Assembly: GCF_014217875.1 (NCBI RefSeq)
Contig: NZ_CP059060.1
Coordinates: 620,001 to 684,000, forward strand
Source: Synechococcus sp. LTW-R
Lineage (GTDB): Bacteria; Cyanobacteriota; Cyanobacteriia; PCC-6307; Cyanobiaceae
Direction: 5' to 3'
DNA: 64,000 nucleotides
This document shows positions 59,282 to 64,000 of this stretch, piece by piece. The notes beneath the pieces were generated by a model, which ran no database searches, was not told the DNA's origin, and saw only the letters and a list, made by a program, of their open reading frames with translations. Positions within the stretch are counted from its first letter, which is position 1; every line of letters begins with the position of its first letter. Both the position numbers and the translations under genes were made by a program.

Positions 59282-60747
59282 TCCAGAAACGCGATCCGAC
59301 TGCGCCGCTCCAGAAGATCCGTGCTGGTCTTGGCCCACTCGAAGCGGATGTTGTAGCGCCACTCCGCCAAGCAGACCGGCACCACCGCGCTCAGCGGAAT
59401 GGCCTCGGATGAATCCATGGCCTGCTCAAGCACCTGCTCAGCTTGCAAGCCGTAGTTGGCGATCAGGTGGTCGATCTGTCGGCGTTGCAGAGGACCCGTC
59501 GGTGTCAACGGCTCGAGCCGCGCCCGCAGCGCTGCCAGTGACGCCAGGGACTGCGCCGGACTCGAGTCGGCCCCAAGCAAGGGCAACGGCACGGGAGCTG
59601 GCAGTGTCTGGTTGAGCTCGCCTGCGATCGCCTTCAGGGCATCCAGGGCCAAGACCCGGCAGGTAGTCCACTTGCCACCCAGCAGGCTGATCAGGCCGCA
59701 GTCCAAGCGCTCGACCTCGTGTTCGCGCACGACCTTGCTGCTGCCGCGATCGGAGTCCGGCTGGATCAGTGGCCTGCCGCCCGCCCACCGACTCGAGACC
59801 GTCAACGTGGGCTGCCCCGGGAACCAGCGCCGTAGATGGTCCATCAGGAAGGTCTCCTCAGCAGCGGAGACCGTGGTGGCCTCCCCGACCGCACAGGGGG
59901 AGTCGGTGGTGCCCACGAGGGTCCTGCCCTGGAAGGGCAAGACGAACATCACGCGGCCATCACTGGTCTTGGGAATTAAGAGTCCGGTGCCGGCTGGACA
60001 TAACTGCTGTTCAAGAACAAGATGCACACCGCGGCTCACCAGGAGCCGTTCCCGGCAGTTGGGCTGGGCCAGGGCCCGAAGGTGGTCCGCCTGAATGCCC
60101 GTGGCGTTCACGATGCAACGGGCCGGCCAGCAGGTTGTGGATCCATCGCCGCCGCGCGTGACCGCGGCCACCACCTGGCCCCCCTCATGCTCAAAATCAA
60201 CGACAGGACAGTCCCGCTGGACGACGGTGCCGGCGGACTCGGCCGTGAGCAACAGCAGCAGGTTCAGCCGGGCATCGTCGAATTGACCGTCGCTGTAGAG
60301 CACCGCCCCATGGCGCTCACGGTCCAAACCCGGTAGGGCCGCTTGCAACTGCTGGCGGTTCATGCCGCAACTGGGCTCCAGGCCAGCGGAACCCGCCAGG
60401 AGGTCGTACATGCCCAAGCCCATTCGGTAATAGGCCTGCTCGATGGGCCCCTGGGTAGGCAGGGCAATGCGAAGGGGCTGGGCCAGGAACGGAGCCTGAT
60501 CAATCCAGTACTGCCGTTCAGAGAGGGCCTCCCGAACCAACTTCAGCTGGGCCGCGTCGAGTTGTTTGAAAGCGAGCTCGAGGTAGCGAACACCGCCATG
60601 CAACAACTTCGTGCTGCGCGAACTGGTGCCCTGGCCGGGATCACCCGCCTCGAGCAGCGCCACCCGCAATCCACGACGCACCGCTTCGTAGGCAAGAGCG
60701 GCACCACTGCTGCCGCCGCCAACGATCAGCAGATCAAAGCGGTCCAT
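59191..60747 (-). CDS. glpD: FAD-dependent glycerol-3-phosphate dehydrogenase
   Basis: GlpD oxidises glycerol-3-phosphate to dihydroxyacetone phosphate, passing electrons to the membrane quinone pool. The FAD motif DLLIVGGGSSGAALAYEA begins the protein, followed by STKLLHGGVRYLE and FVLPFQGRTLVGTTDSPC. From the ATG at 60745-60747 it is 518 aa; the ATG at 60753 is equally possible, and the frame to 60867 runs into glpK. Its 5' end overlaps the 3' end of glpK by about 14 bases, so the two are coupled. It can dispose of glycerol-3-phosphate arising from glucosylglycerol breakdown. Confidence 0.93.
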   Translation of the reverse strand: MDRFDLLIVGGGSSGAALAYEAVRRGLRVALLEAGDPGQGTSSRSTKLLHGGVRYLELAFKQLDAAQLKLVREALSERQYWIDQAPFLAQPLRIALPTQGPIEQAYYRMGLGMYDLLAGSAGLEPSCGMNRQQLQAALPGLDRERHGAVLYSDGQFDDARLNLLLLLTAESAGTVVQRDCPVVDFEHEGGQVVAAVTRGGDGSTTCWPARCIVNATGIQADHLRALAQPNCRERLLVSRGVHLVLEQQLCPAGTGLLIPKTSDGRVMFVLPFQGRTLVGTTDSPCAVGEATTVSAAEETFLMDHLRRWFPGQPTLTVSSRWAGGRPLIQPDSDRGSSKVVREHEVERLDCGLISLLGGKWTTCRVLALDALKAIAGELNQTLPAPVPLPLLGADSSPAQSLASLAALRARLEPLTPTGPLQRRQIDHLIANYGLQAEQVLEQAMDSSEAIPLSAVVPVCLAEWRYNIRFEWAKTSTDLLERRSRIAFLDQAEAERLTPEAESLLLASSISPINHQPKP

Positions 60748-62254
60748 CACCATGCCAGTGCAAACAACGGTCAACGGCCTGATCCCAGCGGCGGCACCAA
60801 CGCTCCCGTTCAGACGCGTCGCGCTGGGGACTGACCTGGGTTGAGGAGGCACGGATGGCCGTGGCAATCGGCCCCAGATCGCTCAGCACCCCGGCGCCCT
60901 CACCGGCCATCAAGGCCACTCCGAGGGCCGTTGATTCAAGATTTGCTGGCCTGACAACCTGCACGCCGGCACTGTCGGCTTGCGCCTGGAGCAGGACCGC
61001 CGACGCGGCCGCTCCGCCATCAACGGCAATGGTGTTCAAGGGAGCACCGAGCGCTTCAGCGGCACCGCGCAACAGGCCGGTCACCGCCAGGGCGATGCCC
61101 TCCAGGGCTGCCCGGGCGATCTGCGGGGCGGCGGTGTCACGGGTCATGCCAATCAGCAGGCCCCGGGCGTTGGGATCCCAGTGGGGGGATCCCCAGCCGG
61201 TGAAGGCCGGCACGAGCATCAATTCACCCGCGCTCTCCACCCTGGAGGCCAGGGCATCCACCTCGGAGGACTCGCGGATGATCCCCAGGCCATCACGCAG
61301 CCACTGGATCACCGTCCCAGCATTGAAGAGGCTGCCCTCAATGCAATAGGTGGTGCTGCCGTCGGTGTTGCTCCAACCGACCGTGCTCAACAGCCCCCCT
61401 GCAGCTCGTTGCGGGCGAAGGCCACCGTTCACTACCAGGAAAGCGCCCGTGCCGTAGGTGCACTTCGCCTGGCCCGGTTCAAAGCAGAACTGGCCATAAC
61501 TGGCCGCCTGCTGGTCACCCAGCATCGCCGTGATGGGGGTGCCAGCGAAGGGAAGCCCCTCGGCGATCACGGCAAAAGCACTGCGGGTCGGCAGCAGTTC
61601 CGGGAGGGCAGCAGCCGTCAATCCGACGCGCTCAATCACGTCCGGCAACCAGCACAACTTCTCCAGGTCCAGTAACAACGTTCGGCTGGCATTGCTGATG
61701 TCGGTGGCATGGCGTGTTCTGCCGCTGAGGTGCCACAGCAACCAGCTGTCGATGGTGCCAAAGCAGAGGTCATCGGCGGCCAGGGCCTGCCGGGCCTCGG
61801 GATGGGCCTCGAGCATCCAAGCGATCTTGCTGGCGCTGAAATAGGGATCCAGCACCAATCCGGTTTGGCGCTGCCAGGACTCCGCATCGGGCTCGCTCCT
61901 CCAACCCGCGCAAATCGACGCCGTCCGCCGGTCCTGCCACACCAGGGATGGGCCGAAGGCTTCGCCGGTGCTGCGGCGCCAGAGGGTGGTCGTTTCCCTT
62001 TGGTTGGTGATCCCGCAGGCACGCACCGCTTGGCGCTGCTCTGGGCTTAAGCGCTGCTCCAGCAACGCCATGGCCTCCAGTTGGCTTTGCCAGATCGCGG
62101 CGGCGTCCTGTTCGACCCAGCCATCACTGGGGTACTGAATCGCGAGGGAGACCTGGGCGGAGGTAACCGGCACACCGCGGACGTCGAAGAGAACCGCGCG
62201 GGAGCTGCTGGTGCCCTGATCGAGGGCTAAGAGATAGGACTCGGACACAGGCAA
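60734..62254 (-). CDS. glpK: Glycerol kinase
   Basis: GlpK phosphorylates glycerol to glycerol-3-phosphate. The FGGY-kinase motifs are LALDQGTSSSRAVLFD at the N-terminus, ITNQRETT, DNRS-type QDRRT, and the ATP-binding GWSNTDGSTTYCIEGSLFNAG. At 506 aa it is complete. The start is a TTG (62254) or a GTG two codons later; neither has a good ribosome site. It forms an operon with glpD and recycles glycerol from osmolyte turnover; whether free glycerol is imported is not shown, as no GlpF-type facilitator is seen. Confidence 0.94.
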   Translation of the reverse strand: MPVSESYLLALDQGTSSSRAVLFDVRGVPVTSAQVSLAIQYPSDGWVEQDAAAIWQSQLEAMALLEQRLSPEQRQAVRACGITNQRETTTLWRRSTGEAFGPSLVWQDRRTASICAGWRSEPDAESWQRQTGLVLDPYFSASKIAWMLEAHPEARQALAADDLCFGTIDSWLLWHLSGRTRHATDISNASRTLLLDLEKLCWLPDVIERVGLTAAALPELLPTRSAFAVIAEGLPFAGTPITAMLGDQQAASYGQFCFEPGQAKCTYGTGAFLVVNGGLRPQRAAGGLLSTVGWSNTDGSTTYCIEGSLFNAGTVIQWLRDGLGIIRESSEVDALASRVESAGELMLVPAFTGWGSPHWDPNARGLLIGMTRDTAAPQIARAALEGIALAVTGLLRGAAEALGAPLNTIAVDGGAAASAVLLQAQADSAGVQVVRPANLESTALGVALMAGEGAGVLSDLGPIATAIRASSTQVSPQRDASERERWCRRWDQAVDRCLHWHGDGPL

Positions 62255-62349
62255 AAGGGTTTCCCCACTCTTACGGGTATCCCCTGGATCTGTCAGGGCC
62301 TTGACGCAGCACGAGACAGTGGAGGCCTCTGAGGCAATTTCGGCTGGTC

Positions 62350-63381
62350 ATGGTCTCGATGTCAACGCTCCTGCCGGCCCTGTTGGCCTTGATCGGTGGG
62401 GGGTTGCTTTCGCTTCTCGTCGCGCGGGTGTTTGGGGTTGTCTTTGGTCGCCTGACCCGGAGGACCAGGAGTGATACCGACGACTTCATCGTTCAGGTCA
62501 TCGTCGAGACGATCCCGATCCTGGGTTGGGTGGTCAGCGCGAGCTGGGCCTGGTGGCTCGTCCCAACGCCGCCTGAGTTGGATCGGGTGGTCTTCACCAT
62601 CGCCAAGCTGATCCTGGTGGTCTTCCTGGTGCGGCTCGTGAACCGCATCAGCCTGCGTCTGTTGCAACGCTCCGCGGTCCACAGCGGTGACCCCGCCGTG
62701 GGGAGCATGCTGCGGGCCCTCGCCCCGATGTTGCGCGCCCTGGTCTGGTCTGTGGGCGCGGTTCTCTATCTCCAGAACATCGGCGTCCAGATGGCGGCGA
62801 TCTGGGCCCTCCTTAGCGCCGGTGGAATTGGCGCGGGCTTGGCGTTGAAACAGCCGGTCTCTGAATTTTTTGAATACATCACGATCCTGCTGGACAAGCC
62901 CTTCCAAACCGGGCAATTCATCAACGTCGGCGAGGTCTGGGGCACGGTGGAACGGGTCGGCGTGCGCACCACCCGTCTACGCAGCGTCAACGGTGAGGCG
63001 ATCGTGATGAGCAACAGCGCCCTCACCAGCTCCGTGGTGGCGAATTACGGAGAAATGCAAGAAAGGCGGCTGATCTACCGCTTGGGGGTGACCTATGACA
63101 CCAGCCACGCCGTGCTGGAGCGGATACCGGGGCTGCTGAAGGCGATCGTTGAACGGGGCGGGGACACCCGCTTTGACCGGGCCCATTTCGTGGCCTTCAA
63201 CAGCAGCAGCCTCGACTTTGAGCTGGTCTATTTCGTTCCCTCCAACAACTACATCCAAGCCATGGAGGCCCAGCAACGGATCAATCTCGACATCGTTCAA
63301 CGCTTCGCGCAGGAGGGGATTGAGTTCGCCTTCCCAACCCAGACCCTGCACGTGCACAACGCCTTGGAGACTGGGGTCTAA
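62350..63381 (+). CDS. MscS-family mechanosensitive channel
   Basis: The 343-aa protein has four or so N-terminal membrane segments and the MscS pore helix and beta-domain pattern: LSAGGIGAGLALKQPVSEFFEY with Gly/Ala-rich pore helix, then a domain with LLDKPFQTGQFINVGEVWGTVERVGVRTTRLR and a C-terminal alpha/beta part. It is a small-conductance-type osmotic safety valve. Adjacent to the osmolyte cluster and divergent from glpK by about 95 bp, it could release solute upon osmotic down-shock. Start at 62350 or the next ATG at 62359. Confidence 0.92.
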   Translation: MVSMSTLLPALLALIGGGLLSLLVARVFGVVFGRLTRRTRSDTDDFIVQVIVETIPILGWVVSASWAWWLVPTPPELDRVVFTIAKLILVVFLVRLVNRISLRLLQRSAVHSGDPAVGSMLRALAPMLRALVWSVGAVLYLQNIGVQMAAIWALLSAGGIGAGLALKQPVSEFFEYITILLDKPFQTGQFINVGEVWGTVERVGVRTTRLRSVNGEAIVMSNSALTSSVVANYGEMQERRLIYRLGVTYDTSHAVLERIPGLLKAIVERGGDTRFDRAHFVAFNSSSLDFELVYFVPSNNYIQAMEAQQRINLDIVQRFAQEGIEFAFPTQTLHVHNALETGV

Positions 63382-63403
63382 CACCACTTGCTATGGTGGG
63401 CAC

Positions 63404-63432
63404 TTGGGCGAAATGCCCAATGTTGTGTTTTT
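63404..63432 (+). terminator. Hairpin with T-run between mscS-like gene and rpmB
   Basis: TTGGGC pairs with GCCCAA around GAAAT at 63404-63420, followed by TGTTGTGTTTTT. It is a plausible terminator for the channel gene or an attenuator-like structure in the rpmB leader. A second possible hairpin, CACCA...TGGTG, lies immediately upstream (about 63382-63398), and TATGGT at 63392-63397 could instead be an rpmB -10. Confidence 0.6.
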
Positions 63433-63443
63433 AGAAGACGGTC

Positions 63444-63680
63444 ATGTCCCGGGTCTGCCAACTCACCGGCAAGCGCGCCAACAACGGCATGGCCGTCTCG
63501 CACTCCCACATCCGCACCAAGAAGCTCCAGCAGGTCAACCTGCAAGAGCGCCGTCTGTGGTGGGCTGAGGGCAACCGCTACGTCAAGCTGCGCGTCTCCA
63601 CCCGCGCCCTGAAGACCATCCAGAAGAAGGGTCTGGGCGCCTACGCCAAGCAACTCGGCATCAACCTGGCCAAGATCTGA
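63444..63680 (+). CDS. rpmB: 50S ribosomal protein L28
   Basis: The 78-aa product matches bacterial L28 in its cyanobacterial form: [27 protein letters not shown], then [23 protein letters not shown]. It is a structural protein of the large ribosomal subunit. A strong terminator hairpin begins five bases after the stop. Confidence 0.97.
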   Translation: MSRVCQLTGKRANNGMAVSHSHIRTKKLQQVNLQERRLWWAEGNRYVKLRVSTRALKTIQKKGLGAYAKQLGINLAKI

Positions 63681-63685
63681 GCTTC

Positions 63686-63714
63686 AATCCTGGGAGTACC
63701 TCAGGATTCCTTTT
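63686..63714 (+). terminator. Rho-independent terminator of rpmB, overlapping the next start
   Basis: AATCCTGGG...CC(T)CAGGATT forms a nine-pair stem with one bulged T around an AGTA loop and is followed by CCTTTT. The last T lies in the proposed TTG start codon of the downstream gene, and the only SD-like AGGA is part of the stem, so termination and downstream initiation are physically interlocked. Confidence 0.75.
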
Positions 63715-64000
63715 GAACCGCCGCGATCTGCTCCTCTCTGTTGGCGCTGCGGCCCTCGGCCTGCTGGGACTTCCCCGGCAGGCTTTTTCAATGGGCGGCA
63801 CCCTGCCCGAGCTCAACCTGCCTGCACCGCCATTCACGCTCCCGGGCGTTGTTCCCAGCCCCGATGGCGCCATCGAAGCCGAGCGCAGCCTGAGTGACTT
63901 TCAAGGGCAGTGGCTGGTCCTCTATTTCTATCCGCGCGATTTCACCGAAGGCTGCACGATCGAGGCCAAGGGCTTTCAACGGGACCTGGAGCGCTTCCAT
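63713..64000 (+). CDS. Exported peroxiredoxin (PrxQ/Bcp-type), N-terminal part
   Basis: From TTG at 63713 the product reads (M)NRRDLLLSVGAAALGLLGLP, a twin-arginine plus hydrophobic Tat-type signal, then a mature domain with PPFTLPGVVPSPDG and the peroxidatic motif YFYPRDFTEGCTIEAK. This is the Bcp/PrxQ group of thiol peroxidases, here probably lumenal or periplasmic. An ATG at 63791 would delete the signal. The gene is cut by the window edge after about 96 residues. Its TTG start overlaps the rpmB terminator, so a separate promoter or read-through would be needed. Confidence 0.8.
   Translation, partial: MNRRDLLLSVGAAALGLLGLPRQAFSMGGTLPELNLPAPPFTLPGVVPSPDGAIEAERSLSDFQGQWLVLYFYPRDFTEGCTIEAKGFQRDLERFH

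Overview
The window is a gene-dense, GC-rich stretch of a picocyanobacterial chromosome, most likely from the Synechococcus/Cyanobium lineage. The placement rests on DnaK3 with a long acidic tail beside a DnaJ, a cyanobacterial-type Hfq next to dapF, Ycf35-, DUF1995-, DUF3110- and DUF3598-type proteins, HemJ, CobN, cobalamin-dependent MetH, and a glucosylglycerol (GG) compatible-solute locus typical of salt-tolerant cyanobacteria. No insertion sequence, prophage, integrase, CRISPR array or rRNA operon is visible. No gene-free gap exceeds about 165 bp. Many genes overlap by 4 nt or abut, and GTG/TTG starts are frequent.

Layout. 1-9.2 kb: ilvE-metH run leftward and cobN runs rightward, placing B12 assembly beside a B12-dependent enzyme. 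9.2-14.8 kb: a leftward run of flavin reductase, uvrC, a small secreted protein, an Fe-S photolyase/cryptochrome, hemJ and a PHP-domain protein. 14.9-16.3 kb: coaD and a DivIVA-like coiled-coil protein. 16.3-21.2 kb: leftward dacB, DUF4330, DUF1995, cysteine desulfurase and dapF with an extra Cys-rich tail; hfq and leuS run the other way. 24-30 kb: pgi, cell-wall enzymes, an M61 peptidase, Ycf35-like protein and purN. 30-36 kb: argC, ribBA, a cyclophilin, mtnP, murQ and DUF3110. 36-42 kb: dnaJ-dnaK3 opposite pstCAB, closed by a bidirectional terminator and tRNA-Ser(GGA). 42.3-47 kb: a [2Fe-2S] ferredoxin, inositol-phosphatase-like protein, hisZ, a bacterial-type ferredoxin and several small unknown genes. 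47-49 kb: htpG.

The most coherent system is the osmolyte island at 49.2-63.4 kb: ggpS (GG-phosphate synthase), ggtBCDA (ABC uptake), an unrecognised protein that looks like a divergent glycerol-3-phosphate-dehydrogenase fold, stpA (GG-phosphate phosphatase), a complete trehalose-synthase-like GH13 enzyme, glpD, glpK and an MscS channel. Together these could make, recover, break down and release GG and handle the glycerol moiety. The dehydrogenase-like protein and the GH13 enzyme are the parts whose roles are not established. The window ends with rpmB and the start of a Tat-type exported peroxiredoxin.

Start codons were moved downstream of the longest reading frame where overlap with a neighbour, family N-termini or low-complexity leaders argued for it. 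Functional calls rest on motif and family recognition by eye. No database search or computation was run.
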